Source of the DNA: Candidatus Gastranaerophilales bacterium
GTDB lineage: Bacteria; Cyanobacteriota; Vampirovibrionia; Gastranaerophilales; Gastranaerophilaceae
Reading direction: 5' to 3'
Length of the DNA: 64,000 bases
Assembly: GCA_944326565.1 (NCBI GenBank)
Contig: CALVEL010000003.1
Coordinates: 1-64,000 of the forward strand
Of this stretch, positions 1 to 8,391 are shown one piece after another. Within the stretch, counting starts at the first letter, position 1. Every line of letters begins with the position of its first letter. Position numbers and translations under genes: made by a program. The notes under the pieces were generated by a model. That model was not told the origin of the DNA. It searched no databases and saw nothing but the letters and a program-made list of their open reading frames with translations.

Positions 1-170
1 CATTTTCGTTTCTGTCCGTCTTTTCTCGAATTGAACAAAGTTCCTTTTCAGCTATTCTGTTTTCAATGTGCCCTTGGTTTGCTAGCTTCGCACCAAACTC
101 AATCTTGCTATTGCAAAATATATCTTTGGGGTTTTGGCTAGTCAAACAATCACATTCGTTTGTGATCGTA
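1..170 (-). other. Probable rRNA operon leader, running off the left edge
   Basis: On the minus strand this non-coding stretch follows a strong promoter (177-204) and contains GGGCACATTGAAAACAG (about 55-71), which resembles the boxA-like, TTGAAAACTGAA-type segments found ahead of bacterial rRNA genes. A small hairpin (ATCACA/TGTGAT) lies near its start. The leader ends at the edge as ...ACGAAAATG; bacterial 16S genes often begin ...ATGGAGAGTTTGATC, so the 16S gene may start within a few bases outside the window. The mature rRNA is not visible, so this is inference. A protein gene starting at the edge ATG is the alternative. Confidence 0.5.
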
Positions 171-176
171 ATTTTT

Positions 177-204
177 ATCGTATCACTTAAATTTTTTTTG
201 TCAA
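177..204 (-). promoter_or_regulatory. Strong sigma70-type promoter, probable rRNA promoter
   Basis: On the minus strand there is a perfect -35 TTGACA (199-204), a 16-nt spacer made mostly of A/T, and a -10 TACGAT (177-182). It reads toward the left edge into the leader described above. Nothing between it and the edge looks like a ribosome binding site with an open frame, which favours a stable-RNA promoter. Confidence 0.6.
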
Positions 205-538
205 CTAATTAATTTTATAATTTTTTATTAGTAAAATTTAAGGTTCGCTGTGCACTTGGCACATCTATAATTGTATACAAAAGATTTTTTAAAATCAATA
301 TAGTTTTTTTAAAATTTTTCTATATTTTTATAACTTTTTCTGAAAAGCTCTTTAAATAGGCAATCATGGGCGTTTACAATCGTTCACAATTCACTTGTGC
401 TCATGCTTTCAGACGTATTTTTGTTTCATTAGTTCCATATTTTGTTTTAATTTTTCATCAATATGTATGAAGTATTAGATAATTTTATAGTATATACTAC
501 TATCAAGCAAAGATTATATTAATAAGGAGATAATAGAT

Positions 539-964
539 ATGACTAAAGTTTCAAAAATACTTTCAATTTCGCTTTTCATGACATTGGCATGCTCATCTGC
601 TGCATTAGCTGATGGTAATGCTTTCACACCTTTAAATTTTGATAATACCAGCTATAGCACATCCAATGTAAGAACAAGTGCTACAACTTCTTCATCCCCT
701 ATTGTTTCTCAGACTACAACACCACAACAAGTTGAAGTAACAGGTAGTTCTAATATGCAAAGTGCTATTTTAAAACTTGATAATGCACAAGTTGATGTTA
801 GAAATGAACTATTAAATTTAAAGGCTCAATATTCTGATATTGACTCACAATACAAACTTATAAAAAATGAAAGAAAAGCTTTAGATAAACAGATTAAGAC
901 AACCGAAAAACGTATTAAACAAATTGAAAAAGCTAAAGAAAAAATCAGAAAGAATATGATTTAA
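539..964 (+). CDS. Small exported coiled-coil protein, function unknown
   Basis: A 141-residue protein I do not recognise. Residues 1-24 form a Sec signal peptide (KVSK, hydrophobic ILSISLFMTLACSSAALA, cleavage about AxA-D). A Ser/Thr/Gln-rich linker (about 25-75) follows, then a charged heptad-like helix rich in Lys/Glu to the end (about 76-141), so it is probably a periplasmic or surface coiled coil. The start is fixed by AAGGAGA at 524-530. Upstream (488-499) lies a perfect palindrome TAGTATATACTA that could be an operator. A terminator follows directly, so it is probably monocistronic. Confidence 0.7.
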   Translation: MTKVSKILSISLFMTLACSSAALADGNAFTPLNFDNTSYSTSNVRTSATTSSSPIVSQTTTPQQVEVTGSSNMQSAILKLDNAQVDVRNELLNLKAQYSDIDSQYKLIKNERKALDKQIKTTEKRIKQIEKAKEKIRKNMI

Positions 965-980
965 TTTATTTTTATATTTA

Positions 981-1014
981 AAAAGGCATGCTTTATTTTG
1001 AGCATGCCTTTTTA
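981..1014. terminator. Bidirectional intrinsic terminator
   Basis: A perfect 12-bp stem (AAAAGGCATGCT, 981-992, with its complement at 1001-1012) is flanked by A and T runs. It sits between convergent genes and can serve both the small exported protein and the transglycosylase. Confidence 0.9.
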
Positions 1015-1023
1015 TTTTGAGGA

Positions 1024-3012
1024 TTAACCATTACCGTTATAAATTCTTATATAATTCCAATAACTTTTAAATACTTTTTTTACATAATTTTGAGTTTCTT
1101 CATAGGGAATTTGTTCAACAAAACTATCTGTATCAGAATAATTCAAAGACTTTTTCCACCTTGTCACCGAGCCTATTCCACCATTATATGATGCTATAGC
1201 TGATACATCAAGTCCTGATAAGAGACTTTTTATATATGCATAATAATAATTGCCTAATTTTATATTAGATGAAGCATTGAGAAGCTCATAATAGCCTAAA
1301 TTTTTCTTAGATGCTATTTCTGCAGCTGTTGTGGGCATCAATTGCATTAGTCCTTTTGCACCAACATAACTATTAGCTTCTGGGTTAAAATAACTTTCTT
1401 CTCTCGCAATCGAAAGCATTAATGGAGGAGAATTTCCAGTCAAATCCGCATATTTTTTTATATCTTCATAGTAATGCACAGGGTATACCAAACGCCATCT
1501 CAAATCATACTTATCAGGCTTTTTATTCAGAGCGTCCATTGCGTTTCTTGCTATTAACATTGAATGAGAAAAATCACCTTGTTTATAAAGAACCCAACTT
1601 TTTATAAATTGATCATTTCCTGATATTTCATTTATTATTTCATAATCTTCTAAATCTGCTAGTTTTTTCACAGTTCTATTTTTAAATACATATGGATATT
1701 CAACTGGTTTGGGAGTTATATAATCAGTTATTATAGGGCTTTCCTGATGATTTAATCGCAAGTATGAACGATAGGCGTAATAACTATCAGGATAATTTGT
1801 TATTACATTTTTGTATATATTCATATACTCACTATAATCTCTTTCCCTTTCAGCTATTTTCCCCATCCAGAACATAACCATGGGTGCATCTTCTTTATCT
1901 CTGAATTTATTTAAATAATCTTGACCTATTTTTTTTGCATTTGCACTGTCATTTGAAACTACAAAATCTAAAAATATTTCTGATAAAGCTTTTGGTGCAT
2001 ATTTTCCATTTGGATAAGCTAGATACAACTCTTTATAGCACTGCGTTTTTTCATAACCACTTGAATATTTACATCTCAATGATGCAACATAATCATGACC
2101 TTTTCCTGAAATTTTTACACCTAAATCCCTTGCTAACTGAAGTTTTGAAGATTGGTTTAATTGAAAATATAAATTTATAGCTTCGATTAGATCTTCTTCT
2201 GAGACATATGAAATATTTTCAGAAAAACCCTTTTCTAAATATTCAAGGGCTTCTTTTGAATGCCCCATTACATTTAAATTTTTTGCGTACAAAATCCAAC
2301 TTTCGGCAGTATTTGTATAAGCTAAAAGTTCTTTTACGCGAGGAAATTCACCTAGTTTATATAATGAGTTTGCCATTAACAAATAGTCATCAGGAGATAT
2401 TGTTTTGTCTATATTTAGCCAATTATCAATTACATTTACTGCCAAACGCCCCTCAGGTGCTCTTTTTAAGTAATGCCTAAAATATTCCTCAACATCATGC
2501 TTTTTGGAAAGGGGAAAAATTGCGTCTTTATTCTGAGTATATTCATTCATTAAAATAAGTCCACAATAGTATTCGGAAGCTATTGCATAGTCAGTATCAG
2601 GAGCTTCTTGCATAATTTGTTCAAAATATTTTCTTGCAAGTCGAGGATTCGTATCTGTTAAAATTTGACCAGCTAAATATTTTGCGCGTAAACTTAAAGG
2701 ATTTTTAGGATATTTATTGAATAACAACTGATATTTTTTTACCGCCGAATCATTGTCACCGATTACTCTTGCCGCTTCCGCCTGTCTGTATAAAGCTGCA
2801 GGCTTTAAATCTGAAAATACCGATATTCGCGAAAACAAATAATAAGCATTTGAATAATCACCATTTTTATAATCTGAAAAAGCTTCTTTATAAATCTTTT
2901 GAGATTTCAAAGGTGTTTGATAAAGTTTATTAAAAAATATACCCCCTGCAAAAAAAACTATTGCCAGTGAACTTATTAAAATTATTTTATTTCTAGTGTT
3001 CATCCTAATCAT
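1024..3012 (-). CDS. Lytic murein transglycosylase (Slt70-like) with TPR-rich N-terminus
   Basis: Cleaves the MurNAc-GlcNAc bond of peptidoglycan in the periplasm. It has an N-terminal membrane anchor (about residues 8-27, IILISSLAIVFFAGGIFF) and a long helical-repeat region (about 30-480) with TPR-like spacing, e.g. YKNGDYSNAYYLFSRI. A C-terminal goose-lysozyme-like SLT domain (about 515-650) carries the catalytic Glu in SIAREESYFNP, then GAKGLMQLMP and ASYNGG. At 662 residues it matches Slt70-type enzymes. Two ATGs (3012 and 3003) are possible and neither has a clear ribosome site. It stands alone, convergent with the gene to its left. Confidence 0.93.
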   Translation of the reverse strand: MIRMNTRNKIILISSLAIVFFAGGIFFNKLYQTPLKSQKIYKEAFSDYKNGDYSNAYYLFSRISVFSDLKPAALYRQAEAARVIGDNDSAVKKYQLLFNKYPKNPLSLRAKYLAGQILTDTNPRLARKYFEQIMQEAPDTDYAIASEYYCGLILMNEYTQNKDAIFPLSKKHDVEEYFRHYLKRAPEGRLAVNVIDNWLNIDKTISPDDYLLMANSLYKLGEFPRVKELLAYTNTAESWILYAKNLNVMGHSKEALEYLEKGFSENISYVSEEDLIEAINLYFQLNQSSKLQLARDLGVKISGKGHDYVASLRCKYSSGYEKTQCYKELYLAYPNGKYAPKALSEIFLDFVVSNDSANAKKIGQDYLNKFRDKEDAPMVMFWMGKIAERERDYSEYMNIYKNVITNYPDSYYAYRSYLRLNHQESPIITDYITPKPVEYPYVFKNRTVKKLADLEDYEIINEISGNDQFIKSWVLYKQGDFSHSMLIARNAMDALNKKPDKYDLRWRLVYPVHYYEDIKKYADLTGNSPPLMLSIAREESYFNPEANSYVGAKGLMQLMPTTAAEIASKKNLGYYELLNASSNIKLGNYYYAYIKSLLSGLDVSAIASYNGGIGSVTRWKKSLNYSDTDSFVEQIPYEETQNYVKKVFKSYWNYIRIYNGNG

Positions 3013-3143
3013 ATATTATAAATATTAACAGAGTTTTCGACAAATAAAAAATTTTTCAAAAAAAGTTACATTTAACCAACAATTAAATATTTATATTATA
3101 ATAAAATAAGTACAGAGGATTATCAATTTAATAAGGAGTTAAA

Positions 3144-4532
3144 ATGTACGGAATTATACTAGCGGGAGGCTCTGGGAGCAGATTATGGCCATTATCAAGA
3201 GAATTGTATCCTAAACAACTTTTAAGTCTTACTGGTGAAAAAAGTTTACTCCAATCTACATTTCTTAGACTTTTAAATTGTATGCCTTGCGATAATATTT
3301 TAAGCATTACAAATACAAAACATATTGCTAATGTAAGAATGCAATTAAAAGATTTTTGTGCGACTCCTTTAATATTATCTGAACCTGTATCTAAAAACAC
3401 TGCACCTGCTACTGCAATTTCTGTAAAATATCTATATCAAAAATTAAATAATGATGATTTAGTCTTGGTTGTACCATCTGATCACTTGATAAAAGATAAT
3501 GATAAATTTTTAGATGCAATAAATAAGGGGAAAAAACTTGCGGAACAAGGATATGTTGTTACTTTTGGGGTAAAGCCCACCTATTGTGAGACAGGATTTG
3601 GTTATATTAAAACAAACAAGACTATCGACAATGGAGTTGAGGTTGTACAATTTGATGAAAAACCAGATCTAGCAACTGCACAAAAATACATTGAAGATAA
3701 ATCCGTTTTTTGGAACAGTGGAATTTTTATGTTCAAATTTTCTGTTTTATTTAATGAATTTAAAAAACATGCTCCAGAAATCTTTGAAATTGCTAATGAA
3801 ATTGATATATCCACTACTAACGAAATTCCTTTTATTGAATTTGATAAAATGCCAAATATTTCACTTGATTATGCTTTGATGGAAAAAACCGATAATCTTG
3901 TGATGGTTGAATTAACAAGTGATTGGAAAGATTTAGGCAGTTGGGATGCTATATATGATATAAGTCCTAAAGATGCTAACGGCAACGTTTTTGTAGGTCA
4001 TGTACTGGATAAAAACTCCAAAAATTCACTTGTGTACTCTTCTTCAAAACTTGTTGCAACAATAGGCCTTGATGATGCTGTTATAGTTGAGACAGAAGAT
4101 GCTATTCTAGCATGTAAAAAAGATAAAACCCAAGATGTCAAACTTATATATGAAACCCTTAAACAGCAAAATGACAATACTTCAATAGTTCATAAGACCG
4201 TATACAGACCTTGGGGGTTTTATACGGTAATAGCTCAGGGTGAAGGCTTTTTATCCAAAGTTATACATGTAAATCCAAAACAAAAACTTTCAGTACAATC
4301 TCATAACCACAGAAGTGAGCATTGGGTCGTATTATCAGGTACAGCAAAAGTTGTATTAGGAGCTAAAGAATTAATTTTAAATTCAGGTCATAGTGTCGAT
4401 ATCCCGGTAAAAGCAATCCATTCTCTTCAAAACCCTTATGATATTCCTGTCGAGGTTATAGAAGTGCAAATGGGTGATTTGCTAATTGAGGAAGATATCA
4501 TAAGATATGAAGATATTTACGGACGTGTCTAA
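3144..4532 (+). CDS. manC: Mannose-1-phosphate guanylyltransferase / mannose-6-phosphate isomerase
   Basis: Makes GDP-mannose from mannose-1-phosphate and GTP, and by family also isomerises fructose-6-P, for surface polysaccharide. The N-terminal nucleotidyltransferase carries GGSGSRLWPLSRELYPKQ (residues about 8-25) and FDEKPD, with VPSDH for the sugar-phosphate site. The C-terminal cupin (about 345-462) has RPWGFYTV, HNHRSEHWVVLSG and metal-binding His residues, so this is the bifunctional 460-residue type. AAGGAG lies just ahead of the ATG. No other polysaccharide genes are adjacent; glycosyltransferases occur at 31.4 and 53.6 kb. Confidence 0.95.
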   Translation: MYGIILAGGSGSRLWPLSRELYPKQLLSLTGEKSLLQSTFLRLLNCMPCDNILSITNTKHIANVRMQLKDFCATPLILSEPVSKNTAPATAISVKYLYQKLNNDDLVLVVPSDHLIKDNDKFLDAINKGKKLAEQGYVVTFGVKPTYCETGFGYIKTNKTIDNGVEVVQFDEKPDLATAQKYIEDKSVFWNSGIFMFKFSVLFNEFKKHAPEIFEIANEIDISTTNEIPFIEFDKMPNISLDYALMEKTDNLVMVELTSDWKDLGSWDAIYDISPKDANGNVFVGHVLDKNSKNSLVYSSSKLVATIGLDDAVIVETEDAILACKKDKTQDVKLIYETLKQQNDNTSIVHKTVYRPWGFYTVIAQGEGFLSKVIHVNPKQKLSVQSHNHRSEHWVVLSGTAKVVLGAKELILNSGHSVDIPVKAIHSLQNPYDIPVEVIEVQMGDLLIEEDIIRYEDIYGRV

Positions 4533-4551
4533 ATAAATATATTATAAACCT

Positions 4552-5712
4552 TTATAAACCAATTCTTTGATTCAGTTTAAGTGTATTTATAAGTTCCAAT
4601 ACCGACAAAATTTCATCAAAAAGTTCTGTAAATGTATTAGCATCCGTATCCTTATTCAAATTTGCCATTTGGAACAAATCTCTTCCTGCATCTATCGCTA
4701 TTATTATTTTGCCATCTTTAAATGAAGCTCTTATATATTTTGCTTTAAATGCCATTTTCATATTTAAAAAACGTTCGATAAAGGCTGTTGTCAAGACGTA
4801 TCTTGCTTCAACCTGATTATCTGAATAAACTTCATATTTTTGCATAAACGAAGGATCTTCCAATTTCACATCTTCAAATTTAGCACGTTCAAATTTAATT
4901 CCTCTGTTAGTCACAGCCCTTTCCAAAATAAAAGTATGACCTTCAAAATTTTTGTTCATGTCAAACTCTACAAATACACCTCTGAAACCGGATTGAGAAA
5001 TATATTTAAATATTACAAACAATGGTATACCTATTAAATAAATCAATAAAAACCAAACATATATTGTACCGTTATTTAAAATATCACTCAACCAACTTAA
5101 AAATAACGACAAAATTACAAACCCCAAACCAAAAAGTCCGCACCCGCACCCGAATACAAAAGGTAAAATCATTAAAGTATTTATAAAGGATTGCAGAGAA
5201 GTTTTACTTGTATCTAACTCAAAAATATCAAATTTTACCCCCCTATATGAGCCCCAAATTCTATCTCCAAAAGCCCCAACCAAAAAAGAGCTTAATAAAT
5301 TTGAAGTTTTATATTTTTCCATATTAACGGGTTTAACAGATTTTCCAAGATCTTTCCATTGCAAATTCCCAAATATTTTTAAAAATTCTGGCATTAACAT
5401 TTTCTTAAATTCATATTCACCATTAACATCAATTTGTATTACACGATTCTTTTCATCCTTATGGTTTAACATTAAAACCATAGCTCCTACAACAAGACAA
5501 ATAACCGGCAAAATAGCCAAAGACACACCGTTTATTTTAAGACCGCCAATAGAAAAAAACATTGCAAACCCAATTAAAATTAAAACTAAAGCAACTAAAT
5601 CTATTCTACTTTTTTTTCGCTTTTTATTTAGAGTTTCAAGATTAGGCTTAACCTTTTTAAAATAAAAATCCCTTAATTCTTCTCTCATCTGAGAAATACT
5701 TTTTTCTTCCAT
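4552..5712 (-). CDS. DUF3137-type membrane protein
   Basis: A 386-residue protein that looks like the DUF3137 family, whose function is unknown. The N-terminus is charged (MEEKSISQMREELRDFYFKK). Two hydrophobic segments follow at about 43-60 and 65-82, then a soluble part with KYKTSNLL and the family-like WGSYRGVKFDIFELD. Two more membrane segments lie at about 180-205 and 215-235. The soluble C-terminal half ends in a predicted helix. It starts 7 nt after the stop of the HExxH protein upstream, so the two are probably one operon. Confidence 0.75.
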   Translation of the reverse strand: MEEKSISQMREELRDFYFKKVKPNLETLNKKRKKSRIDLVALVLILIGFAMFFSIGGLKINGVSLAILPVICLVVGAMVLMLNHKDEKNRVIQIDVNGEYEFKKMLMPEFLKIFGNLQWKDLGKSVKPVNMEKYKTSNLLSSFLVGAFGDRIWGSYRGVKFDIFELDTSKTSLQSFINTLMILPFVFGCGCGLFGLGFVILSLFLSWLSDILNNGTIYVWFLLIYLIGIPLFVIFKYISQSGFRGVFVEFDMNKNFEGHTFILERAVTNRGIKFERAKFEDVKLEDPSFMQKYEVYSDNQVEARYVLTTAFIERFLNMKMAFKAKYIRASFKDGKIIIAIDAGRDLFQMANLNKDTDANTFTELFDEILSVLELINTLKLNQRIGL

Positions 5713-5719
5713 ACCAACC

Positions 5720-6514
5720 TCAATATATAAAAACTACATCTTTCAAATTACCATAATAGCCTATGCTTAGTAACTCATAAAATTTTTCACATGCACATGG
5801 TGCAATAGCTTCAACCCATTCTCTATCAAGATAAAGCCCTTCTATAAATCTTGCAAAAAGCTCTGTCGGACGTTTATAATATTTATTCAAACGATTTATA
5901 CGTGCAGAAATTCTCGACTGTTTTCTTATACTTGAGCGCAATCTGATATATGCAACAAAAGCCTCAGGCATATCAGGAAATGTCTGTTCTATTGTATTTA
6001 TTGTATAGATTTTGGGAGTAAAACCTAAAAAACCTCCCATTACCTTTACTCTGTCATACTTCAAAAGATATTTTGCATCAGATTTTCTTATATATTTATC
6101 AAATTCTTTAAATCTTTTTGAGCGTAAAAAATTCGGATAACTCTTTTTAATAATCTTGTCATATTCTAAAATTTTCTCATGGACTCTTTGACGATGTTCG
6201 GTTAATCTTACACACAGGGAGTTTTCATCAACAAAATTGGTCACTTTAAAAAGCTCTTTACAAATTACGGGATTATCAGATTTAAAAAGAATTTCCAAAC
6301 TCCCTCCAGTTTTTGGCATATCAGGCTCTATTTGAAAATGAATATAATGGGCAAATTCATGCAGTAATGTCGGAATTACACGGTGCTCAGGAGTATTCTT
6401 TGAAATATCTATTCTGTTATTACAAAAAAATCCCTGATGTCCTCTCGCTTTTGTCGTTGTATGAACTTCAATTCCTAAATTTTTCAAATACTTTATAAAA
6501 GACTTTTTATCCAT
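5720..6514 (-). CDS. HExxH-motif putative metalloprotein, function unknown
   Basis: A 264-residue protein with LLHEFAHYIHF at about residues 55-65, a zincin-type HExxH motif. It sits after IDISKNTPEHRVIPT, as in small neutral metallopeptidases. No signal peptide is seen, so it is probably cytoplasmic. The rest is basic and rich in Tyr/Arg; residues near 225-264 contain ELFARFIEGLYLDREWVEAIAPCACEKF. Start chosen at the ATG at 6514 rather than a TTG 15 nt upstream. There is no Shine-Dalgarno, but TATAAT sits 6 nt before the ATG, so the message may be leaderless. It leads the DUF3137 gene. Confidence 0.65.
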   Translation of the reverse strand: MDKKSFIKYLKNLGIEVHTTTKARGHQGFFCNNRIDISKNTPEHRVIPTLLHEFAHYIHFQIEPDMPKTGGSLEILFKSDNPVICKELFKVTNFVDENSLCVRLTEHRQRVHEKILEYDKIIKKSYPNFLRSKRFKEFDKYIRKSDAKYLLKYDRVKVMGGFLGFTPKIYTINTIEQTFPDMPEAFVAYIRLRSSIRKQSRISARINRLNKYYKRPTELFARFIEGLYLDREWVEAIAPCACEKFYELLSIGYYGNLKDVVFIY

Positions 6515-6526
6515 AAAAACATTATA
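6515..6526 (-). promoter_or_regulatory. -10 box abutting the start codon (leaderless start)
   Basis: On the minus strand TATAAT is followed by GTTTTT and then ATG, with no Shine-Dalgarno between. Transcription would start at or next to the A of the start codon. No convincing -35 is seen. The same layout recurs before rsmD, comM and the PlsC-like gene. Confidence 0.45.
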
Positions 6527-6579
6527 CAAAAATTATAACAAATTACATAATATTTGTAATTAATCAAACAAAGATTAAA

Positions 6580-6964
6580 TAAAAGTCCTCCGGACGGGGG
6601 CACTTTTTATGGAAAAAGTGCCTCAAAACCATCGACACGCTGCGTTCACTAATAATAAGCAAGGCTCAAGAAAGAAGCCGTCAAACTCGCTACGCTCAAA
6701 CAATGACGGCTTTGAGGAACTTTCGCCTGCAATTATTGTTCACTACGCTATTGTTGCAATTAAAAATAGTCGACCTTTACGGAGTGAGCAATCAATGTTT
6801 TGTTACACAATAACAAAAGCAAGCATTGTCTGAACGTAGTGAGTTTGCTTGCTTGGGGTGGAACAAATTACAATTGATTAGCGAACGCAGTATCAGGTCG
6901 TGGTTTGTGTCGCTTTTCCATAAAAGCGACCGCTGTCTGCGTAAGACCCGCCGGAGGCTTTTAG
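6580..6964. mobile_element. MITE-like non-coding inverted-repeat element
   Basis: This 385-bp stretch fills the gap between two genes and is richer in G+C than its surroundings. Its ends are near-perfect inverted repeats: CTCCGGACGGG on the left (6588-6598) and CCCGCCGGAG on the right. Just inside each end is a hairpin, GGCACTTTTT/AAAAAGTGCC (6599-6622) and GTCGCTTTT/AAAAGCGAC (6909-6930), and these are inverted copies of each other. The similarity continues inward to GCTGCGTTCACTAAT (about 6639-6653), matched inverted near 6880-6895. More stems lie inside (AGCCGTCA/TGACGGCT at 6676-6711; GCAAGCA/TGCTTGC near 6819-6852). No transposase or credible gene is present. Confidence 0.6.
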
Positions 6965-7005
6965 TTAATATTTTATTATTTATATTACAAATATTATGTA
7001 AATAT

Positions 7006-8391
7006 TTAAAAAATTTTATAAGGATTTAGAATATTTTCAGGGTCAAAAATCTTTTTGATAGTTCGCATATATTCCAATGCCAAAGGATTTACAACCATAT
7101 TTATATAATCCCTTTTTAAAACACCTATGCCATGCTCACCAGATAAAATGCCACCGAGTTTTGCAGTCAAATCATATATTTCGGATTTTGCAAGTTTTAA
7201 CCTGTTATATTCATCTTCATCTCTATAATCAATCGGAATCTGAGGATGTACACTTCCATCTCCGACATGACCTACCATACATACATCAAGACTATATTTT
7301 TCACAAATATTCCTTATCCCATATACTAGTTTTGCTAAATTTTCTCTTGGAACAATTACATCATCTGTTGTCACATTCGGTTTTAGTCTTGCGCATGCAC
7401 CCATAGACGACCTTCGAGCTTTCCAAATCCCTTTATATTCTTCTTCATTTGATGAGTTTTGAATTGCAGAGGCTTTTGCATTATGTAATATTGATAAAAT
7501 AATTTCACTTTGATGTTCTATTGCTTCTTTAAACCCGTCAACTTCTATTATCAATGCAGCTTCTTTGTCAGTTAGAAGTCCTGATGGGAAAAATTTTTCT
7601 ACTGTTTGGATTGCGTTTTTATCCATAAAATCAATTGTTGTCGGAAATACTTTTTTATCTATTATTTTATCCACAGCATTCACCGCATATTCTATCGAAT
7701 CAAAATATGCCATTATTACTTGGTGCGCTTGAGGTTTTGGAATTAATTTTACAGTTGCTTCGACAACTACCCCCAAAGTCCCTTCACTACCTATAAAAAG
7801 AGAACCCAAATTATAACCTGTCGCATTTTTAATCGTATTTGCACCGGTTTGTAAAATTTCACCGTTTGCCATTACGACTTTCATATCAATTATATAATCT
7901 TTGGTGGAGCCGTATTTAAAAGTTCTTGCTCCCCCTGATGATTGGGCGATACTTCCGCCTATTGTAGATACAGCTAAATTTGAAGGATCTGGAGGGTAAT
8001 ATAGACCTATTTTTTCAACCTCGTTTTGGAGTTCTCCGACAATTACACCAGGCTGTACTTTTGCTGTCATATTTTTACGATTTATCTCTAATATTTTATT
8101 CATCTTTGAAAAATTCAAAACAATCCCGCCATGTTCTATTGCACATGCTCCGACTACATTTGTACCTGCTCCTCGGCAAATTATGGGAATTTTATACTTT
8201 GATGCAAGTTTAATGATTTTTTGAACTTCTTCTATTGTCTCTACGAATACTACAGCATCCGCTATGTTTTTTATATCAGGAGTATTAGAAGCATCCTGAC
8301 TATATACATATCGTTCTTCAATTTTTGATAATACATTATTGCGGGGTAAAAGTTTTTCTAAATCTTTTATTAAGTTATTCTTCATCAACAT
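7006..8391 (-). CDS. FAD-binding oxidoreductase of the GlcD / D-lactate dehydrogenase family
   Basis: Oxidises a 2-hydroxy acid (glycolate, D-lactate or similar) through FAD. The N-terminal PCMH-type FAD domain has PIICRGAGTNVVGACA (about 71-86), PPDPSN and STIGGSIAQSSGGARTFKYG (about 145-164), and GSEGTLGVV. The C-terminal FAD-oxidase domain has HVGDGSVHPQIPI and GGILSGEHGIG. The 461-residue length is normal for GlcD. Its first 17 nt overlap the end of the giant coiled-coil gene; a second ATG (8385) also lies in the overlap, so the two are probably translationally coupled. The partner Fe-S subunit (GlcF) is not in the window, and the substrate cannot be told from sequence. Confidence 0.9.
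   Translation of the reverse strand: MLMKNNLIKDLEKLLPRNNVLSKIEERYVYSQDASNTPDIKNIADAVVFVETIEEVQKIIKLASKYKIPIICRGAGTNVVGACAIEHGGIVLNFSKMNKILEINRKNMTAKVQPGVIVGELQNEVEKIGLYYPPDPSNLAVSTIGGSIAQSSGGARTFKYGSTKDYIIDMKVVMANGEILQTGANTIKNATGYNLGSLFIGSEGTLGVVVEATVKLIPKPQAHQVIMAYFDSIEYAVNAVDKIIDKKVFPTTIDFMDKNAIQTVEKFFPSGLLTDKEAALIIEVDGFKEAIEHQSEIILSILHNAKASAIQNSSNEEEYKGIWKARRSSMGACARLKPNVTTDDVIVPRENLAKLVYGIRNICEKYSLDVCMVGHVGDGSVHPQIPIDYRDEDEYNRLKLAKSEIYDLTAKLGGILSGEHGIGVLKRDYINMVVNPLALEYMRTIKKIFDPENILNPYKIF

Noticed and set aside
6609-7029. Two plus-strand open frames in the inverted-repeat element
   Set aside because: They follow the hairpins of the element, have no ribosome site and give no protein-like composition.
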